The notes: generated from the sequence alone by a model not told the origin. A stretch of DNA of 64,000 bases from Adhaeribacter pallidiroseus (GCF_003340495.1 NZ_QASA01000001.1:3472001-3536000); one strand, 5' to 3'. Counted from the first letter of the stretch, positions 41,641 to 51,454 are shown. A program made the numbers and translations.

Positions 41641-43473
41641 ATGCGTGAAGCAGCTTTTATCAAACAAAATGCGGCAAAATGGAAACTCTTCGAAAACCAG
41701 GACTTTCGGGACCCCGATTTGCTGGCTGATCGTTTTATTCAACTTACCGATGACTTATCTTATGCCCGTACTTTTTACCCCAACTCCGATAACACCGCGT
41801 ACCTGAATGCTTTGGCCGCCAAGGTTCACCAAGCCATTTACAAAAATAACCGTACGCCTGGTAACCGCTTCGTCCAATTCTGGCATTACGAGTTGCCCCT
41901 ATTGTTCCGGCAATATCAAAAACAGTTACTTTTTGCTTTTATTATATTTAGTGCGGGAGCAGCTATTGGGGTGCTTTCGGCGGCCTTCGACGATACCTTT
42001 GTCCGGTTAATTTTAGGCGATGGCTACGTCAATCAAACCATAGCCAATATTCAAAAAGGCGATCCTATGGCTATTTACAAGCAAGACGGCCAAACCGAAA
42101 TGTTCCTGGAGATTACCCTCAATAACATTCGAGTTTCTTTTTTCGCATTTATATATGGGGTATTCCTGTCAGTGGGTACTTTCTGGATTTTGTTGCGCAA
42201 CGGCATTATGCTGGGAGCTTTTCAGTATTTCTTCTATAAACAAGGGCTGCTGCTACCTTCCGTTTTAACGGTCTGGATTCATGGCACGTTAGAAATTTCG
42301 GCCATTGTAATTGCGGGTTGCGCAGGGTTTATACTGGGTAATAGTATATTGTTTCCGAAAACGTATTCCCGCCTGGATTCTTTTAAAATTGCCGCCCGCC
42401 AAGGGCTAAAAATAACCGTTGGCCTGGTACCGGTATTTATCGTAGCCGGTTTTCTGGAAAGCTTTGTAACCCGCCACACCGAGATGCCTATGGCGTTGAG
42501 TTTATTTATCATTCTAACCTCTTTGTTTTTTATTCTTTTTATTTTATCTATTACCCGCAGGCACTTCACGCCAAAAATACGCATGACCAGCAATCTTCTT
42601 AATTTTCGCGAAGAACGCGATTTGAGCCAGAAAATAAACGCCACCTTCGGGTTTATCAAACAACATTTTAAACCCTTGTTCCGGCTACTCCTGTTTATAG
42701 TATTGCCGTTGGCTTTGGTTGGGGGCTTGTTTCTGGGTATTTACCAGCGCCGGGCTCTTACGCTAAACCGGGGCGAACGCGATATCGAATACGGCACTTA
42801 TGCCGAGTACGAATTTTATAAGCAGATTAGCTCCTTTAATTATCTGATTGGCGTTTTCTGCGCGTATGTCAGTTTCCTGCTTTTGAGCCTGGTACTTTAT
42901 AGCTATATTTTAGAGTACATGGATAACCAAGGACAGGTACTCCCCGGAACTGTATGGTACCGGGTAAAGCAAAACTTTATGCGCGTGTTTTTTTCTTCTT
43001 TTGGCATATTTTTACTTTGGGCACTCGGTAGTGTTTTGCTTATTGTACCCGGCATTTATCTGGCCGTTGCTTTAAGTTTTTACCTAATGGTTATGCTGCG
43101 CGAAGATCTGGGTTTTGTAGAAACGGTAGAGCGCTGTTTGTATTTAATAAAAGGCAATTGGTGGAGTACCTTGGGAATGTTACTGATTATTTCTTTGATA
43201 CAAGCCCTGATGGCTTTGGTACTGGGATTTCCGGTTTGGGTATTGCAGATTATGCAGGTACTGGATTTGCCCGGCGCGGATAACGATTTTCTGATGATCA
43301 GTGCCAATACCTTATCGTCGGTGCTGAGCATTTTTATGTACGTTATTATTATTGTAGCGCTGGCTTTCCAGTATTTTCATCTCGTCGAAATAAAAGATGG
43401 GATTGGTTTACTCGAGCAAGCCGAATTAATTGGTTCGCGCCATACTCCGGTTGCAGATGAAGAGGATTTTTAA
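41641..43473 (+). CDS. SpoIIM-family membrane protein with an extra C-terminal membrane domain
   Basis: 610 residues. Residues 1-315 are the stage II sporulation M-like module: MREAAFIKQNAAKW, then helices with FAFIIFSAGAAIG, NNIRVSFFAFIYGVFLSVGTFW, ILLRNGIMLGAF and WIHGTLEISAIVIAGCAGFILG. Residues about 345-600 form a second membrane domain of six or so helices (LLLFIVLPLALVGGLFLG, LLWALGSVLLIVPGIYLAVALSFYLMVML). That domain resembles the membrane part seen in DUF975/GDPD-membrane-like proteins. In many relatives the SpoIIM protein is only about 320 residues, so this looks like a fusion. It is the first gene of a row with DUF4129 and DUF4350. Confidence 0.85.
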   Translation: MREAAFIKQNAAKWKLFENQDFRDPDLLADRFIQLTDDLSYARTFYPNSDNTAYLNALAAKVHQAIYKNNRTPGNRFVQFWHYELPLLFRQYQKQLLFAFIIFSAGAAIGVLSAAFDDTFVRLILGDGYVNQTIANIQKGDPMAIYKQDGQTEMFLEITLNNIRVSFFAFIYGVFLSVGTFWILLRNGIMLGAFQYFFYKQGLLLPSVLTVWIHGTLEISAIVIAGCAGFILGNSILFPKTYSRLDSFKIAARQGLKITVGLVPVFIVAGFLESFVTRHTEMPMALSLFIILTSLFFILFILSITRRHFTPKIRMTSNLLNFREERDLSQKINATFGFIKQHFKPLFRLLLFIVLPLALVGGLFLGIYQRRALTLNRGERDIEYGTYAEYEFYKQISSFNYLIGVFCAYVSFLLLSLVLYSYILEYMDNQGQVLPGTVWYRVKQNFMRVFFSSFGIFLLWALGSVLLIVPGIYLAVALSFYLMVMLREDLGFVETVERCLYLIKGNWWSTLGMLLIISLIQALMALVLGFPVWVLQIMQVLDLPGADNDFLMISANTLSSVLSIFMYVIIIVALAFQYFHLVEIKDGIGLLEQAELIGSRHTPVADEEDF

Positions 43474-44206
43474 ATTTCTACTTATTTTACTCGTTGGTCT
43501 GCTAAGTGGGCTAAGCCCTACAGGATACGCGGCTTCCGTTCCCCCGCTTGCGGACACCGCCCAAATTGCGGCGGATACCAGTCGGGTAGTGGTGCGTCCC
43601 TTTGCAGTTGATCAATTAAATACGTACCGCGATAATCCTGAATTTCAGTATGGCACCGATGTGCGTCCTTTAACCTCGGCCTGGGACCGTTTCTGGCGAC
43701 AAGTTCGGGAGTATATCTGGAGTATCTTGCGGAGCCGTTCTTACGAAGGTTTTTGGAAGTATATCATTTACGGTTTCGTGGTTGTTTTAACGGTTTACGT
43801 GGTACTTAAATTACTTCAAGTAGAGTTTACCGGTCTTTTTGGTAAAAAGGTAAAAGCTTTTACGGTGCCTTACGAAACACACGCGGAAAACATCCACGAA
43901 CTGGATTTTAATACTTTGCTCGAGGAAGCAGTACAACAAAAAGATTACCGACGCGCTATCCGGCTATATTATTTACATACGCTCAAACAACTCACCGACC
44001 AGGCACTTATTAACTGGCAACCGGGTAAAACCAACCGCAGTTACATTCGCGAAATTCAGCCGAGTAAACTGCGGAAAGATTTTGAAAAAATTACCGCTTT
44101 GTTTGAATACGTATGGTACGGTGGTTCGCCGGTAGATGAAACGCATTACAACATTACGCGGCAGGCATTTGTCACGTTTAACCAACTTATTGGCCGCCAT
44201 GCGTAA
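43457..44206 (+). CDS. DUF4129 domain protein
   Basis: Start taken at 43457 (MKRIFKFLLILLVGLL...), which gives a proper signal peptide (about 1-25); an in-frame earlier start at 43430 would place charged residues before it. A periplasmic stretch (about 30-85) precedes one helix (about 98-120, YIIYGFVVVLTVYVVLKLL). The C-terminal DUF4129 domain has YRRAIRLYYLHTLKQLTD, INWQPGKTNRSYIREI and a final FEYVWYGG. It overlaps the preceding gene by 17 bases and the following one by 8, so the genes are translationally coupled. The domain is of unknown function and is usual in MoxR/DUF58 clusters. Confidence 0.87.
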   Translation: MKRIFKFLLILLVGLLSGLSPTGYAASVPPLADTAQIAADTSRVVVRPFAVDQLNTYRDNPEFQYGTDVRPLTSAWDRFWRQVREYIWSILRSRSYEGFWKYIIYGFVVVLTVYVVLKLLQVEFTGLFGKKVKAFTVPYETHAENIHELDFNTLLEEAVQQKDYRRAIRLYYLHTLKQLTDQALINWQPGKTNRSYIREIQPSKLRKDFEKITALFEYVWYGGSPVDETHYNITRQAFVTFNQLIGRHA

Positions 44207-45377
44207 CTACCGAATTAGTTTGGCCTTGCTGGGTATATTATTTGCGGCGTTGGTAACCGTAGAATACTACCAACCCAAACCCATTGATTGGCGGCAAACC
44301 TTCGTGAACCAGGATAAAATACCTTACGGCACCTACGTGCTTTACCAATTGCTCCCCAATCTGTTCCGGAACCAGGAAATTACCACGGTCCGGCAACCCA
44401 TTTTAAACCAACTGGAAGAAGCTCCCGTCCGGAATACAAATTATATTTTTATTAACAACGAGTTTGATTTAGATTCTTTAGATCAACAAGCTTTGCTGGC
44501 CCATGTAGCCCGCGGTAACCAGGTTTTTATTGCCGCTGAATCCTTCGCCAGAAAGTTTACCGATACTTTGGGTTTTACGGTACGCTTTACCTATAAAAAA
44601 CCGGTTAAAGATCGATTCGAAATATATTTTATCAACCCCAACCTGGGTAAGCAGCGGTATTTTTTAAAAAAAGAGAAGTCCGAAGGGTATATTACCCTCC
44701 GGAAAAAAGCACAAGCAACAGCTTTAGGTAGAAATTCCGCTGGTTTACTTAATTTTATCGCTATCCGCTTCGGAAAAGGCGTTTTTTATTTAAACACGGT
44801 GCCGGCGGCATTTACTAATTATTACGTGCTTTCGCCCCAGCACGCCAATTACGCGGCAACGGCTTTATCTTACCTACCTACGCAACCTGTTTTCTGGGAC
44901 GAGTACCAGAAACAAGGCGGGATGGGCGAGCAATCAGTTTTTCGGGTGTTATTGGCACATCCGCCGCTGCGCTGGGCTTACTATATTACGCTGGTTGCTT
45001 TGGTGTTGTACGTGTTGTTCGAAGGGAAACGCACGCAACGGGTAATCCCTATTCTGGAGCCACCTGCCAACGAAACATTAGCTTTTGTACGGGTGGTTGG
45101 CAACTTGTATTTTAATAATCGTAACCATAAAAACATTGCCGAGAAAAAAATCCGCTATTTCCTGGAATACCTGCGGCTGCACTTCTACGAAACATCACCG
45201 GTTAACGATCCGGAAGCGCAGGAACGCATCGCGGCCCGTTCCGGCGTGGCCCTTATCGAAGTAAATGAATTGTTTTATCTGCTGCAGAAAATTCATACCG
45301 TACCCATTATCACCGACGAAAATCTGGGGCAACTAAACCAACAGCTAGAAGCATTTTATCATCAAACCAAACAGTAA
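44199..45377 (+). CDS. DUF4350 domain protein
   Basis: 392 residues when started at 44199 (MRNYRISLALLGILFAALV), which begins with one N-terminal helix and overlaps the preceding stop in ATGCGTAA; the longer frame from 44136 lacks a signal. A periplasmic alpha/beta domain follows (about 35-250), with NNEFDLDSLDQQALLAHVARGNQVFIAAESF and the DUF4350 phrase YLPTQPVFWDEYQKQ. A second helix (about 275-295) and a cytoplasmic tail complete it. Members usually accompany DUF4129, MoxR and DUF58 proteins. The function is unknown. Confidence 0.87.
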   Translation: MRNYRISLALLGILFAALVTVEYYQPKPIDWRQTFVNQDKIPYGTYVLYQLLPNLFRNQEITTVRQPILNQLEEAPVRNTNYIFINNEFDLDSLDQQALLAHVARGNQVFIAAESFARKFTDTLGFTVRFTYKKPVKDRFEIYFINPNLGKQRYFLKKEKSEGYITLRKKAQATALGRNSAGLLNFIAIRFGKGVFYLNTVPAAFTNYYVLSPQHANYAATALSYLPTQPVFWDEYQKQGGMGEQSVFRVLLAHPPLRWAYYITLVALVLYVLFEGKRTQRVIPILEPPANETLAFVRVVGNLYFNNRNHKNIAEKKIRYFLEYLRLHFYETSPVNDPEAQERIAARSGVALIEVNELFYLLQKIHTVPIITDENLGQLNQQLEAFYHQTKQ

Positions 45378-45669
45378 CGAACAACTAAACGAAACAAATT
45401 ATTTCATCGGGCAGAAGGAACAGTTACCACACACTTCTTTAGGGGAACTGTTCGGAAATTTAAAAAAATTTAGTTGCATGTCGTACATAAGCTTAAGTCG
45501 TGCACGTAATTTAAAATTTCAGGTAGATAGATAAGATCCTGAATAATGACAGCAATAGCTGAAAAGCATATTTTTAACTGCATTTAGCTCACTAAAACAA
45601 ACGCTTGCAAGCCAAGTGGAACTGCAGCCACGCTATTACGTGTAACTAAGTTCGATTACCTTTACTTAT
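45378..45669. other. Gap between the DUF4350 and MoxR genes
   Basis: This 292-base AT-rich gap splits the otherwise tight cluster. It has no gene and no terminator that I can recognise. TACCTTTA just before the MoxR ATG is one base from TAnnTTTG, so MoxR and DUF58 may have their own promoter. Confidence 0.35.
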
Positions 45670-46656
45670 ATGGAAGAAACCTTTACCGATTTAGAACCCC
45701 GCGCGCAATTTTCGGAATTGCAGGAAGCCATGCTGGAGATAAAACAGACTATTGGCCGAATAATAGTAGGGCAAGAGGAAATGATTGAATTGCTCTTGGT
45801 GGCATTGCTCGCCGACGGGCACGTGCTGATTGAAGGCGTACCCGGGATTGCCAAAACTTTAACTGCCAAACTGCTGGCCCGCACCCTTGCCGTGCCGTTC
45901 AGCCGCATTCAATTTACGCCCGATATGATGCCTTCGGATGTGTTGGGTACGTCGGTGTTTCATCCGGGCACGGCCACCTTTGAATTTAAACCCGGGCCGA
46001 TTTTTTCCAATATCATCCTGATCGACGAAATTAACCGGGCCCCTGCCAAAACGCAGGCTTCGTTGTTTGAGGTAATGGAAGAACGTCATATTACGCATAA
46101 CGGCATAACCTATCCGCTTACCGAACCTTTTACCGTACTGGCCACCCAAAACCCGATCGAACAAGAAGGAACCTACCGCTTACCCGAAGCCCAGCTTGAC
46201 CGGTTTATGTTTAAAATTGTGGTACCCTACCCGAACCTGAGCGAAGAAGTTGCCATCTTAAAAGTACACCATACCTATCCAGATATTAAAAACGACCTGG
46301 AAGCGGTACAGCCCTTATTAAATGCTGATAAAATAACCACATTGCGCCGGCAGGTGAAAACCGTACACCTCGACGAGAAACTGCTGGAATACATTGGGCA
46401 ATTAGTAGTACAAACCCGGGCCCACAAAGCTTTATACTTGGGAGCCTCACCGCGGGCTTCTTTAGCTTTGCTTAATAGCGCAAAAGCATTAGCTGCTATG
46501 CGCGGTAGGAATTTTGTCACGCCCGAGGATGTGCAGGAGTTAGCGCCCGCCGTGTTGCGCCACCGCATTTTACTTACGCCCGATAAAGAAATGGAAGGTG
46601 CCCAACCCGACGACATTGTAAAACAGATTATCCAGAAAACCGAAGTACCCCGCTAG
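45670..46656 (+). CDS. MoxR-family AAA+ ATPase
   Basis: 328 residues. Walker A is GVPGIAKT (56-63), and Walker B with the following Asn is IILIDEINRAPAKTQASLFEVMEE. The sensor stretch is VLATQNPIEQEGTYRLPEAQLDRF, the core signature of MoxR ATPases. The C-terminal lid has SPRASLALLNSAKALAAM and VTPEDVQELAPAVLRHR. MoxR proteins act as chaperone-like ATPases, often with VWA or DUF58 partners. The stop codon overlaps the start of the DUF58 gene, so the two should be made together. Confidence 0.94.
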   Translation: MEETFTDLEPRAQFSELQEAMLEIKQTIGRIIVGQEEMIELLLVALLADGHVLIEGVPGIAKTLTAKLLARTLAVPFSRIQFTPDMMPSDVLGTSVFHPGTATFEFKPGPIFSNIILIDEINRAPAKTQASLFEVMEERHITHNGITYPLTEPFTVLATQNPIEQEGTYRLPEAQLDRFMFKIVVPYPNLSEEVAILKVHHTYPDIKNDLEAVQPLLNADKITTLRRQVKTVHLDEKLLEYIGQLVVQTRAHKALYLGASPRASLALLNSAKALAAMRGRNFVTPEDVQELAPAVLRHRILLTPDKEMEGAQPDDIVKQIIQKTEVPR

Positions 46657-47987
46657 TGCAGTTTATTCGTCAACTCTATTTTACACCTCGCTGGTACTAC
46701 TGCCTGGCCGCTTTAGTGGCTTTGTTGTTGCTATCTTTCTTCTTTCCGGCTTTATTTGGCGTAGCCCGCGTGCTGTGCGGCGTGTTGGCGTTGCTGGTAG
46801 TATTAGATGGTGCTTCTTTGTTCCGAACCAAACAAGGCCTATTTACCCAGCGCCAACTAGCCGAAAAACTTTCGAATGGCAGCGATAATGCGATAACCAT
46901 TTACCTCGAAAACCATTATTCTTTTACCATTGCCGTAGAAGTAGTTGATGAGTTGCCGGTGCAACTACAGCTACGGGACAATATTTTTAAAATAAAAGTG
47001 CCGGCCGGCGAGGTGCATCGGATTACTTATCAGATCCGGCCGGTAAAGCGGGGAGTATATGCTTTTGGAGCGATAAATGCGTTCGTACGCGGTCCGTTAA
47101 GTTTAGTGCGTCGCCGGTACCAGTTTGCCCAGAACCAGGATGTGCCCGTGTATCCTTCTTTTATTCAGATGCGGCAGTTTGAATTACGGGCTTTTACAAG
47201 TCAGTTGGCGGAACATGGCCTGAAGAAAGTTCGCCGCGTGGGCCACCAGGCCGAGTTTGAGCAAATCCGACCGTACACGCCCGGCGACGATCCCCGGGTC
47301 ATCAATTGGCAAGCGACGGCCCGCCGCTCCGAGCTCATGGTGAACAGTTTTCAGGACGAAAAATCACAACCCGTTTACTGCCTCATAGATAAAGGCCGGG
47401 TTATGCAAATGCCGTTTGAAGGATTAAGTTTGTTAGATTATGCCATTAATGCCGCTTTAGTGCTGGCCAATGTGGCCCTCAAAAAGCAAGACAAAGCCGG
47501 CATTATTACGTTTGCCGAAAAAGTAGGTACTATTTTACCCGCCGAAAGAAAAGCGGCCCACCTGCAAAAAATCTTGGATTTACTGTATCATCAGAAAACG
47601 CGCTACCTGGAGTCAAATTTTGAAAGTTTATACGCCGCGGTGCGCACCAAAATAAAACACCGGAGCTTGCTGGTATTATTTACGAACTTCGAAACCTTGC
47701 AGGCCGCTCAGCGCCAATTACCTTATTTAAAAAAACTGGCTCGCCATCACCTGGTATTAGTAGTATTTTTCGAGAACACCGAACTGCGCACTTTACTCGA
47801 TGCCCCTGCCCGCACCACCGAAGAAATATACCTAAAAGCCATTGCCGAAAAGTTTGACTACGAAAAGCGGCAGATTGTGAAAGAATTTAACCGCTACGGC
47901 CTGCACGCTTTACTTACCGCACCCCACGTACTCACGGTAAATACCCTGAATAAATATTTAGAATTTAAAGCGCGGGGTTTGTTGTAA
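46656..47987 (+). CDS. DUF58 domain protein
   Basis: 443 residues from a GTG start that overlaps the MoxR stop (TAGTG). Two N-terminal helices (about 15-30 and 33-48) are followed by a beta-rich region. Then comes the DUF58 core FEQIRPYTPGDDPRVINWQATARRSELMVNSFQDEKSQP, after which a VWA-like fold follows (VYCLIDKGRVMQM..., LLVLFTNFETLQAA). DUF58 proteins are the usual partners of MoxR and are thought to be its clients or adaptors at the membrane. It is the last gene of the cluster. Confidence 0.92.
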   Translation: MQFIRQLYFTPRWYYCLAALVALLLLSFFFPALFGVARVLCGVLALLVVLDGASLFRTKQGLFTQRQLAEKLSNGSDNAITIYLENHYSFTIAVEVVDELPVQLQLRDNIFKIKVPAGEVHRITYQIRPVKRGVYAFGAINAFVRGPLSLVRRRYQFAQNQDVPVYPSFIQMRQFELRAFTSQLAEHGLKKVRRVGHQAEFEQIRPYTPGDDPRVINWQATARRSELMVNSFQDEKSQPVYCLIDKGRVMQMPFEGLSLLDYAINAALVLANVALKKQDKAGIITFAEKVGTILPAERKAAHLQKILDLLYHQKTRYLESNFESLYAAVRTKIKHRSLLVLFTNFETLQAAQRQLPYLKKLARHHLVLVVFFENTELRTLLDAPARTTEEIYLKAIAEKFDYEKRQIVKEFNRYGLHALLTAPHVLTVNTLNKYLEFKARGLL

Positions 47988-48451
47988 GCGCCGAGAAAGT
48001 ATCGTTTATGGTTTAATCACAGTTACATAAATCAGTAAAAATTTAAAAAAATCAGCTTATTTCAGGATTTAGGGCTTCTTAAACACCGAAAGCTACACTA
48101 ATTTTTATGCTGCTATATTGGAGATACAGCCTGTAACTATTAAGAATAGCTTCGACGGAGCTAAAAAACAAATAGCTTCTTGCAACTAGTTGCTGTAAAA
48201 ATTTACATAAGATTGAATCCTATGCTTTACATACTAAGTATCGGGACAAAAATAAACGTAAGGATATTTCAAGGTAATGTTTTAGTTAGCAATAGTTTAC
48301 AGGTCGAACAACGAACAACTAATAACGACCAACTACTTATTTAGTTAGCTTAGATACTCTACTTATTTTTAAATTGCTTCCCCGGTGCAGGTAGTGGTCG
48401 TATAGTTTATTAAACTTCCGAGGCAACTACGCCTATATAAATTAAGGTTAC
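47988..48451. other. Intergenic region with the second 33-bp repeat
   Basis: No gene is seen in this 464-base AT-rich stretch. It holds the second exact copy (48307-48339) of the 33-bp sequence also found at 12673-12705. No clear promoter match was found for the ABC transporter operon. Confidence 0.45.
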
Positions 48452-49378
48452 ATGATTGAGCTGAAGCAAGTTTCTAAAACCTACGGTAGCGTAAAAGCGG
48501 TGCAGGATATTTCGTTTACGGTGGCCGAAGGGGAAACACTGATTTTGCTAGGAACCAGCGGTTGTGGTAAAACCACCGTACTCCGGATGCTGAATAAGCT
48601 TATCGAGCCTACCTCCGGGACGATTTTTTTAAAAAATCAACCCCTTAGCGCTATTCCAGCGGAACAATTGCGCCGTGGCATGGGCTACGTTTTGCAGCAC
48701 ACCGGCTTGTTTCCGCATTATACTATTGCCGAAAATATGGCCATTGTGCCCCGTTTGCTCCGCTGGAATTCGCGTCAGATTCAAGAGCGAACCATGGAGT
48801 TAATTCAGAAACTACATCTTTCCGCAGAACACCTGACCCAGTACCCCGACCAGCTGAGCGGTGGCCAAAAGCAACGCGTGGGTATTGCCCGGGCCTTAAT
48901 GGCCGACCCACCGGTGTTACTTCTGGACGAACCTTTTGGCGCGCTCGACCCGATAACCCGCACGCACATTCGGCAAGAATTTTTACAACTCGACGAACTC
49001 AAACGCAAAACTGTGGTAATGGTAACCCATGATATTAGCGAAGCTTTTGAACTCGGCGACCGGATTTGCCTGATGCAGCAAGGCCGCATCGAACAAATAG
49101 GTACTCCCGAAGAATTAATTTTAAAACCAAAAAGTGATTTTGTAGCGTCGTTTTTAAGCGAACAACGCTTGCCCTTAGAATTAAAAACCTTAACTCTGGC
49201 TAATATTGGCTTCTCCGGCAATGAAGCACTTAATTCTAACCTAACCATCTGGGAAGCGCTTAGCACCTTACTCCCGGAAAAACCGGCCACCGGCACTCCG
49301 GAAGACAACGCTTCCGCTACCCAGGCAATTGATTTAAACAAGATTATGAAAGCTCTGCAACACTACCGGAAAAACTAA
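48452..49378 (+). CDS. ATP-binding subunit of an OpuC-type (quaternary amine) ABC importer
   Basis: 308 residues. It carries Walker A LLGTSGCGKTTVLRML, the Q-loop YVLQHTGLFPHYT, the ABC signature LSGGQKQRVGIARALM, Walker B VLLLDEPFGALDPITR and the switch His in VTHDISEAF. Sequence character (MIELKQVSKTYGSVKAVQDISFTV) matches the glycine betaine/choline/carnitine importer group. The C-terminal extension after about 240 is short, and I see no CBS pair as in longer OpuCA/OpuAA proteins. Its stop overlaps the ATG of the permease/binding protein gene by one base. Confidence 0.92.
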   Translation: MIELKQVSKTYGSVKAVQDISFTVAEGETLILLGTSGCGKTTVLRMLNKLIEPTSGTIFLKNQPLSAIPAEQLRRGMGYVLQHTGLFPHYTIAENMAIVPRLLRWNSRQIQERTMELIQKLHLSAEHLTQYPDQLSGGQKQRVGIARALMADPPVLLLDEPFGALDPITRTHIRQEFLQLDELKRKTVVMVTHDISEAFELGDRICLMQQGRIEQIGTPEELILKPKSDFVASFLSEQRLPLELKTLTLANIGFSGNEALNSNLTIWEALSTLLPEKPATGTPEDNASATQAIDLNKIMKALQHYRKN

Positions 49379-50949
49379 TGGCCGCCGACTCTCCTACCCT
49401 GTTTTCGTTTATGCAGGAACAGTCCGGTAAATTGCTGGAACAAACCCTTACGCATACCGGTCTTACTTTTTTGTCTTTGCTGCTGGCCGTGGGCATTGGT
49501 TTACCGCTGGGAATTTTAATTGCCGACAAAAAAAAGTTAGCCAGTACCGTACTGGGTATCGCCGGAATTTTACAAACCATTCCCAGCATTGCTTTACTGG
49601 GTTTTTTAATTCCGGTGCTGGGCATTGGCGCCAAGCCGGCTATTGTGGCTTTATTTTTATACGCTTTACTACCCATTATTCGCAATACCTTTACCGGTAT
49701 TACTGCCGTAGATGCTACCGTGAAAGATGCCGCTAAAGGCATGGGCATGACCAAATCCCAAATATTATTTCGGGTAGAATTGCCACTGGCCCTACCCGTT
49801 ATTTTGGCTGGGATTCGCACGGCTACGGTTATTAACGTAGGCGTGGCTACGCTGGCCGCTTACATTGCGGCTGGTGGCCTTGGCGAATTTATTTTTGGCG
49901 GCATAGCTTTAAATAATGGTAATATGATTTTGGCCGGCGCTTTACCCGCTGCCGGTTTGGCTATTCTTTTTGATTTTTTACTAGGCCGGCTGCAAAATTT
50001 AAAATTCCGAAAAGTAAAGCGGATAATTTGGTTGCTACCGCTTGTTTTTTTGCTGCTGGCGGCATTTTACCTGGTACCACCAGCCTTTGGCACGAGCTTA
50101 CTCGCCGGATTCACCCCGGAGTTTATGGGCCGGCAAGATGGATTCCTGGGTTTGCAGCAAAAATACGGGTTAAACATCCGCAACGTGGTTATCAGCGATG
50201 CGGTAATGTACCAGGCGGCTTTTGAAAAAGAACTCGACGTAATTAGCGGCTACTCTACCGATGGCCGGTTAAAAGCTTTTGACCTAATAATTCTGAAAGA
50301 CGATAAGTTTATTTTTCCGCCTTATTACGCGGCACCTATTGTGCGGAATGCGGCATTACACCAATTTCCGGAATTAGCCGGTATTTTGAACAAGTTGGCC
50401 GGCCAGATAAATGATTCTATCATGACGGAATTAAATTACCGGGTAGATTACTTAAAGCAAACTCCGGAAACGGTAGCCCAGGATTTTTTAAAAAATAAGA
50501 AACTTTGGCAACCCCCTCGCCGGGGAAACAAAGGTACCGTGCGCATTGGGTCCAAGATTTTCGGGGAGCAGTATATCTTAGCCAGTATGTATACCCAGTT
50601 AATTCAGGGTTACTCAGATTACCAAGTAGAAACTAAAACTGGCTTGGGTGGTACCAAAATTTGCTTTGATGCTTTAATTAATAATCAAATTGATTTCTAT
50701 CCCGAATACACCGGCACGGGTTTACTCGTAATTCTGCAACCTACTTCTAATCAGTTAAATCAATTAGGCACCAGTAAAGAAAAAGTATACCGGTTTGTAC
50801 AATCAGAATTTCAAAAACAATATCAGATTACCTGGTTGCCCCCCATTGGGTTTAATAACGCTTATGCTTTAATGATGCGCCAGCAACAAGCACAAGCCAC
50901 TAATATTAAAAGCATTTCGGATTTAAAAAATTATTTAAATAAGAAGTAA
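49378..50949 (+). CDS. Fused permease and substrate-binding protein of an OpuC-type importer, with binding lobes in swapped order
   Basis: 523 residues. Residues about 20-235 are the permease, with the EAA loop at 115-135 (VKDAAKGMGMTKSQIL) and six helices. The rest is an OpuAC-like binding domain. The usual second lobe comes first (243-375: GFTPEFMGRQDGFLGLQ, GYSTDGRLKAFDLIILKDDK, FPPYYAAPIVR, LNYRVD). The usual first lobe follows (387-523: VRIGSKIFGEQYILASM, GLGGTKICFDAL, FYPEYTGTGLL, WLPPIGFNNAYAL, ISDLKNYL). Known single-chain relatives usually run in the opposite order; lobe exchange has been described for OpuAC of Bacillus and Lactococcus. It probably imports betaine-like osmolytes, but ergothioneine-type substrates are possible. 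Confidence 0.88.
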   Translation: MAADSPTLFSFMQEQSGKLLEQTLTHTGLTFLSLLLAVGIGLPLGILIADKKKLASTVLGIAGILQTIPSIALLGFLIPVLGIGAKPAIVALFLYALLPIIRNTFTGITAVDATVKDAAKGMGMTKSQILFRVELPLALPVILAGIRTATVINVGVATLAAYIAAGGLGEFIFGGIALNNGNMILAGALPAAGLAILFDFLLGRLQNLKFRKVKRIIWLLPLVFLLLAAFYLVPPAFGTSLLAGFTPEFMGRQDGFLGLQQKYGLNIRNVVISDAVMYQAAFEKELDVISGYSTDGRLKAFDLIILKDDKFIFPPYYAAPIVRNAALHQFPELAGILNKLAGQINDSIMTELNYRVDYLKQTPETVAQDFLKNKKLWQPPRRGNKGTVRIGSKIFGEQYILASMYTQLIQGYSDYQVETKTGLGGTKICFDALINNQIDFYPEYTGTGLLVILQPTSNQLNQLGTSKEKVYRFVQSEFQKQYQITWLPPIGFNNAYALMMRQQQAQATNIKSISDLKNYLNKK

Positions 50950-50979
50950 TTGGTTAGCCTTTTTGTTGATCCTTTGGTT

Positions 50980-51165
50980 GGTTTTTGGAGCCGATTCCCG
51001 TCTCCATGCATTGGTGCTATCTAGTTTGACAAGCAACCAGTTTGCCTCATGGCCGGCGGGCCTCGTTTGGCTCTTCCGCACTGGCTAGTCTTCCTTTCCT
51101 CCTTACGTCGGAATACTGCTGCGTAGTACCGGAATCCTAGCAGGTGCTCCACAGCCAAACTGGTG
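50980..51165 (+). repeat. Dispersed ~210-bp repeat, copy B
   Basis: It starts around TTTTTGGAGCCGATTCCCGT and ends near CCACAGCCAAACTGGTGTCA. Copy C lies about 290 bases downstream in inverted orientation, so B and C form a long inverted repeat between the convergent importer and LytTR genes. Confidence 0.65.
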
Positions 51166-51454
51166 TCAACTGCTCTTAGCTGCTGCTTTTGGGTTTGTTA
51201 GTTGATTTAGAACATTAATTAACCACATGTTATAGGATTAACTTTCTTGTTTAAAGTTAAGAAGTGAATGTTGCGAGAAATGACATTATTTAGAAAAAGC
51301 TTATGTATAAACAAAAAGCAATGGCTTTATTATTGAGAAAGTCATTCCCTTATTTTTTTTAATTTTGACAATCCTAGATTGCTGCAATAAGATCTTTTTA
51401 ATTATGCTGATTTCTTTCAATCATTAGAAAAGCAGTAGCTAAGTGCAACTGACA

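Noticed and set aside
43430-43456. Earlier start for the DUF4129 gene
   Set aside because: It would put nine residues before a normal signal peptide and lengthen the overlap with the preceding gene; the ATG at 43457 is better.
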